From Pithys albifrons albifrons (lineage: Eukaryota; Chordata; Aves; Passeriformes; Thamnophilidae), in NCBI RefSeq assembly GCF_047495875.1, contig NC_092458.1, positions 114,067,727-114,131,726 of the forward strand: a stretch of DNA of 64,000 nucleotides, written 5' to 3'. Under the pieces are notes generated by a model that saw nothing but the letters and a program-made list of their open reading frames with translations, was not told the DNA's origin and searched no databases. Below are positions 11,753-24,400 of this stretch, piece after piece. The stretch's first letter is position 1; every line of letters starts with the position of its first letter. The translations under genes were made by a program, and so were the position numbers.

Positions 11753-13059
11753 AGGTTTCAAATAAAATTTTTCACCCCTTTATGAAACAGGTTTTTGAGC
11801 TCAGGCTCCTGCACTGTCAGTTGATCTTTCATGGGTGTTTACAGCTGACAGTCCCCACCAACAGTGGTGGGAGGAGACTGGTCCTCCACTTTAGGAGACT
11901 CTGAACTGGTTCTGTGGGAGAAGTGAAAGGATCTCTCTATTTTTGGGGGAAATATTGAGCTTTAAGGGCCATTTGTCTCAAACATTCAGTGTGTCCCATG
12001 CCACTGAGATGCAGTGCCCTGAATTCCCACTGTCTCAGCTACCACTCAGTATTCCAGCTGATTTCTCCCCACTGATGCCCTTGTTCTCCTCTGGCCCTTT
12101 TTGTTGGGATCCTCCGGATTTTTAGGACTTCTTTTGGAGTTACACCTTTCACCACTGAGAAATGTTTGCTGTTGAGAACATGCCCTTAAAACACAATTTA
12201 GCTTTTCAAGGGTCCAAACTAATTCTTTTCAAAAGCAACTGCTGGGAATCAGGTAAAATTAAAATAAATGAGACCCCAGGCTTAGCTCTGCCCTGGCTGC
12301 CTTAGGTGATGCTGTAAAGCTGCCAGGGCACCGGCTGGCACAGGCTTTGACCACCCTGTCCCATACACTGAAGAAGTGATGACTTGACTAACTCATCAGC
12401 TTGATCCTATTCTGGTTACTTCACACACAGACAGTTCCTCTGCTCGAGGTGTTCCACAACAACCAAGCACTGCAGGGAAATCTATTCTGCAAAACAAAGG
12501 TATTCAAAAGCAATTGGAGAATATAATAAATACATGCTCATCAAGCAACACTCTCTCCAGGAGATGGAAGCCAAATTGTGTGCATCAGAGCTGCTGCTAA
12601 AACAAATAGGAAAAGCAAGGTCCTGAAAAATGAGATGGCCAATACCACAACAGATTGTTCTGCTTGTTCTGTTTGTGAACATAAAAATATTTTAATAATC
12701 CAAGATCATCCAGTTCCTTCAGGAGCTACGTTTCAAATTATGACTCATATTTATTTTATAACAGTAATGCACCAATGATTTATAATTTCGAGAGCGAAAT
12801 CCTCTCAGGGCTGAAATTCAGCATAAGAGGAAAAAAAGACATCATTTATTTTTTCCTTTATTGTTTTGAGTCTTATTGCTTTCAGCTATGTATGCCTATT
12901 TAAAATTTCATATATATGTTTAAACAAAACACTGACATAATATTTAAAAGATGAACTTTTACAGGCAATTAGCTCATAATGTTATTTATTTCTGCCTCAA
13001 CGTTCAGTTATGATTCCTCTCTATTTTTCCATCCAGTTGAGGAACAACTGCTCTCCCTC
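11753..13059. other. Unique DNA, no feature seen
   Basis: Mixed composition. A minus-strand frame near 12482-12682 is open but not recognisable. No repeat identified. Confidence 0.4.
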
Positions 13060-13652
13060 TGCCTCACCTATCCATGGATCACCCTCTTAGCTGGCAGGTG
13101 GAGTTTGCCAGGGATTTAACCCCACAGGAGCTGGCAGGGACAGGGCTGGCTCCTTCCTTTGCTCCTGCACATCTGGGAGGGCTGCCCTGCTGTTCCTGAG
13201 CTCCCACAGCTCCTGCTCCTCAGTTGGAGGTTTTGGGCACGTTGGAGAGTGAAAAATAAAGATGGGTGAGGGGGTGGGACTTTCTGGACCAGTAGGAAGG
13301 ACTGGTGGTGAGGAGGGAGATAAACACCTGCGAAAGGTCTTTCTGTTTTGAGCAGTGATGCATGGAGGGACTGGAATCTGGACCAGGAGCTTTCTCTGAA
13401 TCTTCTGCAGAGAGCGGGGAAGCCTTTCTGGGGTAGAGAAACAGCCAAGAGGTGTCTCCTCAGCTCCAGCCAGAGCAAGTGAGGTGCAGATCTCTGGGGA
13501 ATGCCCCACCTTGGAGCACACTCTGTTTAACCTGGAGTTCTGGAGGAGCAGCAGAGCCAGGCTTTGCTCAGGGAGGAGAGAACTTCCATGTGCTGCATCA
13601 AACCAAGAAAAGAACCAGTGCAAGACCACATTTGTACCTGTGTCATGCACCT
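13060..13652. other. GC-richer segment of unknown origin next to a CR1
   Basis: About 590 bp clearly richer in G and C than its surroundings, immediately upstream of the 5' end of the CR1 at 13.65 kb. A 187-aa minus-strand frame (13087-13650) runs through it but is proline- and serine-rich and not recognisable. It could be an old LTR or a 5' transduced or unrelated piece. I cannot tell which. Confidence 0.35.
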
Positions 13653-14172
13653 TACCTTGAGTGTTGTGTTCAGTTCTGGGCCCCTCAGTTCAGGCAAGAG
13701 ATTGAAGGGCTGGAGCAGGGCCAGAGAAGAGCAACGAGGCTGGAGAAGGGACTGGAGCACAAGTGCTGTGGGGAGAGGCTGAGGGAGCTGGGAGTGTTTA
13801 GCCTGGAGAAGAGGAGGCTCAGTGGTGACCTCAGCACTGTCTGGAACTGCCTGAAGGGAAGTTCTGGCCAGGTGGGGGTTGGTCTCTTCTCCCAGGCACT
13901 CAGCAATAGGACAAGGGGGCACGATGGGCTCAAGCTCTGCCAGGGGAAATTGAAGTTGGAGAGCAGAAAAAACTTCTTTGCAGAGAGAGTGCTTAGGCAT
14001 TGGAATGGGCTGCCCAGAGAGGGGGTGGATTCCCCATCCCTGGAGGTTTTTCAACTGAGCTTGGCCGTGGCACTGAGTGCCATGATCTGGTAAAGGGACT
14101 GGAGTTGGCCCAAGGGTTGGACTTGATGATCTCCGAGGTCTTTTCCAAACCAATCCATTCTGTGATTCTATG
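13653..14172 (+). mobile_element. CR1 LINE, 5'-truncated, about 520 bp
   Basis: Starts at ACCTTGAGTGTTGTGTTCAG and ends with the CR1 tail CATTCTGTGATTCTATG. It carries the C-terminal third of the reverse transcriptase ORF, its stop codon, the stop-codon hairpin and the roughly 80-bp 3' UTR. It belongs to the group with the TTTTTT-type motif (AGAAAAAACTTC on this strand). Confidence 0.95.
13655..14093 (+). pseudogene. CR1 ORF2 C-terminal fragment
   Basis: The frame contains [20 protein letters not shown], then [15 protein letters not shown], then [20 protein letters not shown], and ends ALSAMIW-stop. This is the typical CR1 ORF2 C-terminus that follows the reverse transcriptase domain. Roughly 145 residues are open with no stop or frameshift, so the copy is young or only lightly decayed, but the catalytic region is missing. 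The frame continues upstream into non-CR1 DNA by chance, to 13452. Confidence 0.93.
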
Positions 14173-16994
14173 CTGAGAAGACACCAAACTGTGAGCTTTT
14201 GGGTTGTGCCTTTCCCGAGTGCCCCACCTGTGAGTTCTAAACCCCTGGAAATGCAGATCTCCATCCCTGCCCGTTCCTGGGGACTTCCCAGGGATTGAAA
14301 CTACTTAAACATTTCTCCCTGCCAGGTAACTTGAGGTTTTCTAAGCCTGAACAATTTTCCTTTTACCCACAATGAAACAAGTGGTTTAGTTGATGACAAC
14401 CAGTGTCAAGCTGCCCTTAATGACCATGGCAAAGGCACTGCCTAAAAAACCTGAGTCTCAGCCAACCATGAGCAAAATTCTTCATAAGCAGTTATTAAAC
14501 TCAATTGATGGTCTATTTGATTTTTGCACACTTGCTTTCTCAATAAAACAAAGTTTGGGTGAAATTTCCTGCCAGGGAAATTTTGCTTCAGGAAATTTTT
14601 CCTTCAGGAAATTTTTTCAAATATTATTGGTAACATTGTCAGCCTTTTTTTTTTTTTAATATTTAAGAAGAAGGACAGAATTTAAAGTGATAGTTATTCC
14701 TGGACAGTAATGGAATTTCAGGAGTGTTTTATCACATTTCACTGAATGAATTACAATTAAATTTACTTCTATTTCTGCTACATAAGCTCGTGCACTGAAG
14801 GGCTACTAAAGTAAGAGATCTTTTACAATGAGCACTATGAACAAATAAAATGGATGGGGAAATAGTGAGAGAAAAGGAACACAAGCTGAATTTCTGTCCT
14901 TGCTTCTGCTGTTAACAACTCCTAAGCTAATAAACCAAAATGAGTAGGAGATATTTTAATGCATAGTAGGGCAGAAAAGGCATCATTTGGACAGAAAATC
15001 CTGCAGCTTTTTAAGAGGAAAGGCTTTTTTTTAATCCTTTTAACACACATACCAACTTTCTGCCAACAAGACGCTTCACTTACCCCGACAAAAGGACTAA
15101 TTTCTTAAATAATGTAAATATTACAGTATTAGACAGAAATAACTTTAATACTTAAAGCCATATAAAGGAAAAAAATTATATTTCTTCCTGGGGAAAGTAC
15201 TTTAAATGCCTAATAGAAATTAGTGCCCCAGCTGCCCCAAAGCTGCCTGCCCATCTTCCCACCTTGCAATTTATCAGGACATGATAACATGCCTGCTGTG
15301 TTGCTTCCTTCCTGTCACCACCTACTTGGCATAAAAATTGATATTTTGATAGCCCACGGTGCTTATCAGGCTGAAAGCTGAAGGCAGAGTAAATTCCCTT
15401 GATTATTGGATACCTACCCTTGTAATTTATGGTTCAGCTGCACATACAGGTCATGCCCCACAGGGACTGAATATTAATTTAGCTACAGAAATTGGAAGAA
15501 CCACATTTTCAGACAGAATCTCAGTCCTACTAAATGAATGGGATCTGAGAGTATTTGGGTCCTGATTTTTCCAAAGAAATGTGCTTATTCTGAGGGGTCC
15601 CACCTCGTTTCGTTGGTGTCAGTTTGTACGTGTGAAATGCCAGTGTTGCCAAATATTCAGCTGTAATGTACGAAGGAAAATGGACTTTTTAGTTCACTGG
15701 TTGGGTGTTGAGAAGTTTCCTGAGCACAGCAGATCAAAAAGCAGCTCAAGAGATTTGCCTAAAAAAATATATTGGATATAGTCACATTGCTACTCTTTTA
15801 AACTGAAGAAGTAGGCAAAAGATTGTCCTTCAATCAATCACTCAAAAAAACCCCCAAAAAAAAACCAAACCCCAAACCCCAACAATGGGAAACTCTCCTT
15901 CCAAAAGGGTTAGTTAAAATGAGTCAGGTTATTAATCATGTTATGTCAGTGTTTTGTATTTCAAGAACTTTAAATCTAAACCTTTTCTTCATGATCAATT
16001 TATTTATATGGGAAATGCTGACCCATTTGCTGACTATTATTTTTAATGACAAAGATTTTCTGAAATTTAAATGCAGAATAAAAAAAAAACAACCAAAAAA
16101 GTGGTCTGTTTTGTAGCTGATATAGAGTGATATATATACCATTACACATCTGCCTCTTTGGGCCTTTTTACTGAAATGATGCTGCCAGTGAGGGCTCTGC
16201 CAACTGCACTTGCAATTTTCTTTCTATTTTAAATAGCAGCAATTTCAGATCCTACTTACATTACTCATATGATTTTTCTCCAACTGAAAATCCTTCTGTT
16301 ACTATTTTTCACCGACAGAGAAAATATTGTTTGACACACAATCTGTTCCTTGCCTTCCACGTTTGGGATTTAAGGTCCTCTCAGCAGAATCGGTTTGCTG
16401 TTTTATTTTAAGAAACAAACCCTCACCTCTGCAACAGTTCTGGAAGTTCTGGAGTTCCTGGCACCCCAACACAGAGACCAGCAGGCGAAGTGGACCCAAG
16501 AGGATCAGCAGAGGGGTTTAATATTGGTGTGTGTAGTTGATTAAAGAGCAGGGGCATCTTCAAACACATGGCAGGGCTGCAGGAAGCAGAGCCTGGAGGG
16601 CTCTGTGTGCACTAAAATGCTAGAGGAGACAAGTTTTCCTGGGATGTTGAATTCCCATCTAACAGGCAGCGGAAACGGGGAAAGCACAACAGCATTTTGA
16701 TTTATGTACATCTGTCTTTTTCTCCCAGAGGCAGAGGAAGGATGAAACCCTCTCCTCCAGGAACCTTCTCCCACCCCTCCAACACTCCCCTTGTTCCCAG
16801 GAACAAATCAGGTCAATGCAAACAGAACAGACATGGCCAAGCCCAAACTCTTCCAGACTGTGGAGGCTCTGAATGGTGAGGACCTCGAAGCTCGTCACTT
16901 TATGCAATGCTAAAGAACAAGATTGTTTGGCAACCAATTTCTGTCTGAGCAGATCACCTAAATATTCCAAATTATAGCTAAGAAGGACCATAGA
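14173..16994. other. Unique DNA, no gene seen
   Basis: AT-rich. Around 14568-14620 a unit like CTTCAGGAAATTTTT occurs about three times in tandem, and a T13-type run follows near 14647. An A/C-rich patch (AAAAACCAAACCCCAAACCC) lies at 15843-15886. The GC-richer part at 16400-16900 has open frames on both strands, none recognisable. Confidence 0.4.
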
Positions 16995-17244
16995 GCATGG
17001 TCTCAGGCTCTGCCAGGGGAAATTGAAGTTGGAGAGCAGAAGGCAATTCTTTGCAGAGAGAGTGCTCAGGCATTGGAATGGGCTGCCCAGAGAGGGGGTG
17101 GATTCCCCATCCCTGGAGGTTTTTCAGCTGAGCTTGGCCGTGGCACTGAGTGCCATGATCTGGTAAAGGGACTGGAGTTGGACCAAGGGCTGGACTTGAT
17201 GATCTCTGAGGTCTTTTCCAACCCAAGGCATTCTATGGTTCTGT
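16995..17244 (+). mobile_element. CR1 LINE, 3' end only
   Basis: Similarity begins near GGTCTCAGGCTCTGCC and runs through the ORF2 stop and 3' UTR to CATTCTATGGTTCTGTG. It carries the AGAAGGCAATTC motif (the GCC-type subfamily) and the variant CCAACCCAAGGCATTC before the tail, which it shares with the copy at 41.7 kb. Confidence 0.93.
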
Positions 17245-20200
17245 GAAAATTCTCAGGAACAACCTAAAGCAGATATAGAGCTGAACTTTGACTGCTTATC
17301 CCCCTGACTTGCAAAAGAACCAATAATTAAGTTTTCATTTGCTATATTTTTTCCCCTGTTTTTTTCCCAAATACTTTCATCGACTACCAATGGCCTATAG
17401 GCTGAGAAAGTGCTGGAAGATTTGTCTGACTCAGAGAAGCAAAAAAAGGCAGGAAAGATTGATTTTGCATCCACACATAAAGGGATAGCTGCTGTTTGCT
17501 GCCCCTCTTACATTAAATTAAAACCAGTTCTGTGAATAAAACAAGGGACTCTGAAATTTTTAATGACTCCTAAACTGCTTCCCCCCCTCACAGCTAAAAC
17601 AGGATGGTTGGATACTCAGGGGCAAAGCTTTAATACCCAAAGAGTTTCATCTAATACATAAATAATTAAATGTTTTCCTAATACAGTTGCCAGTGAGAGA
17701 TTAATCTTTTGCAAACCTCATTAACAGAAAAGGGCATATTTCCTGAAAATGCCTTTTTGGTCAATGAAAAAAAAAATCCTCCTATCCTTTAAAACAAAAT
17801 GCTGAGCTTTGAAAAACAAGTGTTGTGCAGCTGATACAAGTTCCATGTGGTGTTTATAGTTATAATTAAGATAACATTAGTTACCCAGATGTAATATAAT
17901 ATTACTTTTCCACTAAAGATGCAAATATTGTACATTTAAAAAAATGGTACAAGCCTGGCCATTGGACAAGATTTAATCTAGAGAAATAATATTCTGGCTA
18001 AATTTGGGAATATCAGAACAATATTTATACAGACACTGATTTTCAGAGTTAATTTTGATACTTCAACTTCTAAACTGCCTGGGATCATTAAATGCATTGG
18101 TAAATGCCATTTTATTAGTAAGTGTGAACAGCAATTCAGTCTGCACACCTTTAACATAAATAATTCTAATGAGGAAATACATTTGTTCCAGTTTCTCACA
18201 GGCACATTTGAATGACATCTGAGCTAAAGGCACAGCCCTGATTTGGGATTCCTTAATGACAACTCATTAACAATGAAGCAGAACAAAAACTTGTCATAAA
18301 TATACATTTAGAACATTGATATGGGAAAAGCTGTTATTTCATCAGCTGTGCAAGAGAATTACAAAGGAGAGTGGTTTATAAAGGAATAAACTTATTGTAT
18401 ATTTATAGTGATTTTAAAATAATATAAACTATACCCCATTGCTCATTACATGGAAACATAAGCACAGCCTTGTACAGAAACAAATGTAATGCCACTGTTC
18501 TTACTGTCAGTGCAAAATGCTTGAAAAATCCCTGGTACTTTAGAAAAGTGCCTTCACCTGAGAGTCCCAAAGTCAGTGTTAGTAAAATAAAGTCTATTCC
18601 AAGAAAGAAAAATTGAATTTGTTATTTTGGCTGTACGGTGCTGTTCTGGAAATAGATAACTAATATTAACACTAATGAAGCTTATTGTGAATTAATGATT
18701 ATTAATGTTTACTTTTGCCTTCAATTCACTGGACTAATTAACAAGTCAGCAACAAGCCAAGTGAGGACCAGGTCCCTGAGCACTCCTGACAAGCGTTCCC
18801 CTTCCACCCTTTCCTGCCATACCCGATTTTCATGCAAAACTGATGATCTTCTTATTGCATTCCAGGAAATATTCCAGTAACCAAGAAGCAAAACTTAACA
18901 GATATTAAGCTCTAAGTGTATGGATGACACAAAGAAAAGATACCCTGAGAGGAAAGTTTAAAGCAGCACCTTCACCATGGGCAGTTGTGAACTAGCCCAA
19001 CCTGAGCAGGGACAGCAACTGCTTTGCACCCTTTCTATTCCATTCTGCTCGTTTTTGTTGGTGTTTGCTGCTATTTTTGTTGCATTTTGGTGCTTTGAAT
19101 GAAAACAGCCTCGCACTCTGACTCTGCTGTGCTGCATCTCAACAAGGTGCATTCAGTTCATTATACTTTCACCTGATTATTAGTTTTCTAAATATTCTTC
19201 CTAACAAAAATCCTGCTCAAGTTTGTCATCTGTTCTTCCCAATGATACTTTGAAAATAAACAAACAAATACACCCCAAAAGGCTATTTTGGTAAAATGTG
19301 TTTAGCTCTAATGATAATGAGAGAACAAAAAATCCCACACATTTAAACCCCCAAGTATTTGGCCATCACTAAGTGTTATTAGCTACTAATTTACCTTTTG
19401 TTAATCTCTTTCCCTCAGTTTGAGATGTTTATTCCCTACCAGATCATCAGAGAAAAGATAAAGGGTGTGTTATTTGCTTTTTCTGAAACCACTTTCAGTT
19501 GCTTTCATTGGGGTGAGCTCAGCCCCACAGTGTTTGTATTTTCTGAAATGTAAAAGGCTCACTGGACACTGATATTGAAAATAAATATAAATGCAAATAA
19601 AATAAAAAGTGGAAGTTCTCAGAGTTCAACCAACATTATAGATGCCATTTTCTATTAATTATATTTTTCAAACAAATGGGGATTTTAGCGAAAAAATAGA
19701 ACTCTGAAATGAGTTTTCACACCACACCCACCCTGTTACAGAACTATAACTTAAAAATGACCAAACCCTCACACTCTCAAAAGCTTTAAATTTAAACAAG
19801 AGAAGACACAGCCAGGTGGTTACTGCCAAAGATATACTTGAAACTCCTATTTTTGAAATATTCATATTAAAATATCTGTTAACTCTAAAAATAATGCTTA
19901 TTGCAAGATAAATTTTATGGGAAAAAATATTAGTATGGAAATAAAAGCTTGGTTTTTTGCCTTGTGGAGAATCATCTCCTTTGGGAGTTTGGCCACAGTG
20001 GGATAATTAGTCTGACATTTAAACATCAATTTAAAGCCATAAATTGTTTATGCCCTTTAAGAATAGCAGTTGATGATTATTTTTAATCAGTCTAGAGAGA
20101 GTCTTGAGTTGCTGATATGTAGATAAGTCAAGAAAATGAGTCCAGCTACACTTAATTTTAATAAAACCTAATAAAACTGAAGTACTGGTAGAACTTTTTC

Positions 20201-20783
20201 CTTTGCCAAAGCAAGTTTCTATTTCTTTAAATGTATCTTCAATGTGCCACAGCAGTTTTCCAAGACCAGACTAAAACTACAATTAATTCCAAAAAATAAC
20301 ACAATCAATGGTATGCATTGGGAAAAAAAATCAGGGAAAATTTTGGAAACCTCTTCCTTCCCCTTGGTCAGTCCTTCATGAGCTCAATCTATTGATTTAT
20401 CCGTCACAAATGAGATTTAATACTGAGTTAATTACAAAATATACGACTTTCAAAGGAAAGAAACAGCGAATATTAAAAGATTTTTTGATGTTTGGGAGGA
20501 AGGAAGGACAGCACACAATATTTAAATTTTCTGAATTGATTTCAGTTCCCTTTCTGGGATGCCCCAGCCCAGCCTGGAGGGGTTTAGGCTGCACCACTTT
20601 GGCATCCTCAGCCCAGCAGGGTCCTACAAACACTCCCAGGACACTCAGAAATGGTTCTTACTTGGGCACAGCTACTACAAACTCACACAAATTAGAAGTG
20701 TCTTAGACCATTAGGATGCTTAGAAGCCACTAATACAGAAGTTTCAGAACAATAATGCACATTTTGGTTCGTTTTTTAACTGA
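17245..20783. other. Unique AT-rich DNA, no gene seen
   Basis: About 3.5 kb with no repeat family recognised. From 17640 to 18420 and again 19560 to 20180 it is very AT-rich but not simple sequence, with many ATTAAT-type words. This is a pattern seen in deep introns or gene deserts; conservation was not testable. Confidence 0.45.
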
Positions 20784-21499
20784 TCACAGAAGCATAGAAT
20801 GGATTGGGTTGAAAAAGACCTCTGAGATCATCCAGTCCAACTCCAGTCCCTTTACCAGATCATGGCACTCAGTGCCACGGCCAAGCTCAGTTGAAAAACC
20901 TCCAGGGATGGGGAATCCACCCCCTCTCTGGGCAGCCCATTCCAATGCCTGAGCACTCTCTCTGCAAAGAATTTTTTTCTGCTCTCCAACTTCAATTTCC
21001 CCTGGCAGAGCTTGAGCCCATCGTGCCCCCTTGTCCTATTGCTGAGTGCCTGGGAGAAGAGACCAACCCCCACCTGGCCAGAACTTCCCTTCAGGCAGTT
21101 CCAGACAGTGCTGAGGTCACCTCTGAGCCTCCTCTTCTCCAGGCTAAACACCCCCAGCTCCCTCAGCCTCTCCCCACAGCACTTGTGCTCCAGTCCCTTC
21201 TCCAGCCTCGTTGCTCTTCTCTGGCCCCGCTCCAGCCCCTCAATCTCTTGCCTGAACTGAGGGGCCCAGAACTGAACACAACACTCAAGGTGTGGCCTTC
21301 CAAGGCAGAGTCCAGGGGAAGGGTCACTGCCCTGGGCCTGCTGGCCACGCTAGTTTGGATCCAGGCCAGGATCCCCTTGGCCTTCTTGGCCACCTGGGCA
21401 CACTGTTGGCTCCTGTTGAGCTTCCTGTCCCTCAGTCCCCCCAGGTCCCTCTGCCTGGCTGCTCTCCAGCCACTCTGTGCCCAGCCTGGAGCACTGCTA
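20784..21499 (-). mobile_element. CR1 LINE, 5'-truncated, about 715 bp
   Basis: On the minus strand it ends with the CR1 tail at 20784 and extends upstream to AGCAGTGCTCCAGGCTGGGC near 21499. It is the second longest copy here. It has the TTTTTTT-type motif (GAATTTTTTTCTGC). A stretch near 20837 lacks the words between the 3' UTR stem arms that other copies have (ATCCAGTCCAACTCCAGTCC), so one stem arm is lost. Confidence 0.95.
20852..21499 (-). pseudogene. CR1 ORF2 C-terminal fragment with a frameshift
   Basis: Minus-strand translation from the stop at 20852 back to about 21290 gives the intact CR1 ORF2 C-terminus ([47 protein letters not shown]). Further upstream the related sequence ([20 protein letters not shown]) is in another frame. 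The shift lies near 21296, where GGCCTTCCAAGG replaces the GGCCTCCCCAAGG of the copy at 56.5 kb, a one-base loss. The reverse transcriptase catalytic part is absent, so this cannot make an active protein. Confidence 0.9.
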
Positions 21500-24400
21500 A
21501 GATGATATTATGAAATGCACAGAATATCCCTCTGCCTTATTAACACTCATTTATCACTGGTTGGGCATTGTTGAAAATAAACACAAAGAATAACTGAGAA
21601 ACACAATTTTGGGAAGCCCTTTGTTCCTGCAAGGGATGGTCACAGCACAGCACGACCCCCAGAGCTGCAGTGGTGAAAACACTAAAGCCACTCCCTGGGA
21701 CTTTGGCATGGTGGGTTTCTTAAGCCTGAGCTACAAACTTGGGTAATAACAGAGGTTTGAACATCTTGGGAAGACCTTCTCAAAGCGGTAAAATCCAGTG
21801 GAATTGTGGGTTGTCCTCCCCACTGATACCATGAACATCTGGGAGTTGCCAGGGTTAATGTGACCCAACACGGTGGATTCACTCACACATCCCTTAATTA
21901 ACACATTTATAAATATTCATAGGTCAACTAGATCTCTAATTATTCCCAGAGATGTCGAGAAATCTAATCTCTATTAAAACTTTAGCCTTTTATCTTTTTA
22001 TCCACGAGGGTTTTTTTTTTTGACCAAATGTTAAACCAGCCACTTGAAAAAAAAAAAGTGTGAATTAGGCAGTGCTCATTAGGATTTGGGAAACTCATTT
22101 CAGTGAGAAATTAATTTAATTAAAACCAAGTGAAATATAACAGCATGGGGCAACAATGCAAAAAGGAATATTTAAAAAATGTAGCAACGTGTCTTATTTC
22201 AGCTGTAATGCCATGTACAGAGTTTATGGCCAGTTGGCCCAGGCAGCAGCACCAGGAAATACTGTCCTCTCCATCTCCATCTGTACTTGTACAGAAAAAC
22301 ATACAAGATTGATTAAAAAAAGAAAAATATTCCCATTTTTAGCCTAAGAACTTTCAAAATCACATCTGCAGAGCAACAAAGAACTCTCAAATAGACTCTA
22401 ACACACCTCCAGTAACTCCTGAATGCCCAGAAAATCAAACCTGTTATCCACCTCCTCAGGTTCCAGCTACTTTATCTCTTCTCTTTTACAGATTTTCCTT
22501 TGACAGAAACAGCTTTGCAGCATCCCAGCTGGAATATCACCTGCAAAGTACCCCACAGTCCAGGTTCATGAGATGGAACATCTGTGAATTCTAAAATACA
22601 AGTCTCAGCACTTTTCTCTCCTTAGGAGGACTGCAAGTCCCAGGTAGCAGGGCAGGTTTTATCCTACCTAAGAACCCATGATGGGCTGGAAGACCCCCTG
22701 GATGGATGTTGGAATATCAAGCAGCCATGAGAGAACAATTCTAGACATATCCACTTTTTCAGGCAACTCTTGGATGTGAATGTGCAGTTCCTTCTGCTCA
22801 AAGTTTATAAAATAAGCAAGAAATAAGAAGGATTACAAAAATCCACAGCTGTTTCAAAAGGGATAAAACCAACTTTGATTTCTCTTGTGTCACCCAGAAC
22901 TCTCAGGTCTCTTGTAGAATAACAAAAAGAGAATTACCTGAGCTGCAAATAATCTGAACTGGAAGAACTGCTGAACAGAAAAGGTACCTCAAAAACCAGA
23001 CAGGGGCTACAGGGGATAAACCTGCAGTCAGTGCAAAGTTCTCAGGACTGTGACTCTCAGGAGTCTGTTCTGGTGGCAGAGAACTCAAACACAATCCCAG
23101 ACTGAGCTCTCTCTCTTTGCCCAGCCAAAGGCTACATGCTGGAAAACAAAGGCAAAATAATACAAGATTGGCAAAAGAATGTTTCAGGATAAAATATAAT
23201 TTGATCCCTGTGTTTGTGGAACATACAGAGGAGACAGTTCAATGTAATGCTGCAATCAGAAACTCACAGCTCGTGCACCTTTCTTTTTGTAATAAAGGGA
23301 ACACTGAATGAATTAATGATCAGTTTTTTACAACACTGGAAGCCTGATAAGCACTTCTGCAGCCAATGTACTACCTTTGGGGAGTCAAAATTCCCTTCAC
23401 TGGAAAGACAGTGTGTCCTGCAACTCTTATTTTTGTTCCCAGCCAAGTCACCCCTTTTTTACATTATATCCTGCTCTCATTCTCAATCATTATGGTTTTT
23501 TCTTCTTAATGAGCTCAAGACTATACAAGAAATACATTGCTGGCCTATAAGCATTTTAACACAAAAAAATCCATCCTACTTCAATAAAATAAGCTTCCTA
23601 AAAATACCCTGGTTTGAAAACTGGAGGAATTGCACTATCTAACAATGACAGATAAATATGAAAGCACAGAGAGCAATTACAGCTACAGGTATCCAATATG
23701 TAGCAATTATGCCTTTACAAAGGAGCACAATCTCACAGTGCCTGTGTCGAAGAATGCAAGTGACTGTTGAGTGATAGACACAATTTTATGCATGCAAACA
23801 TAAATTAGATTTGGGTGCTGCACATAAACTCAGTTTGAACAGTTCTGAAGTGCAGTAAAATATTCTAAGCACAATGAGAAATCCAGAGATGAGGTCTGGA
23901 TGTCATGTACAAGCCAACAAATGCAAGGTGACACTTTGTGTCTCAGCCATGGCCAGTTCCCCATTGCAGACTGGCCACGTTCCCACCACATTTGGGGCTC
24001 TGGGTTTAAAACACGACTGTTCTCTTTTGGTGTTTCTGCAGAATAGTTTAGTTAATGTGAGGGCTGAGCAAAGGAAAGAAATCTCACCCATTCCAGTTAC
24101 TGAGAAAGGACTAACAGCAAACCAGGGAAGGAGTTGGCTCACCTAATGAAAGAGTTGAGAAGAAAATTAATATACTTGCCCACTTTCTTACATTTCAGAT
24201 ACACTGGAAGCACAAGCATCACTCCTGTGCAGGACACAAAGGCAGCTTTCTTGTTTAGCTCAGCTTATTTCCATCTGTCACTCAGCTATGAACACTTTTT
24301 TTTTTCCTGTTGGATTTACTTTAAAGCTTTTTGAAGTTTTAATGCTATATGGCAATATCCAGTTGATTTTATAGTTTTCAGTCTTTCCCTAAAAGCTCTT

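Noticed and set aside
13087..13650. 187-aa minus-strand frame as a gene
   Set aside because: Pro/Ser-rich, not recognisable, overlapping other open frames in a GC-richer block next to a CR1. No splice or homology support.
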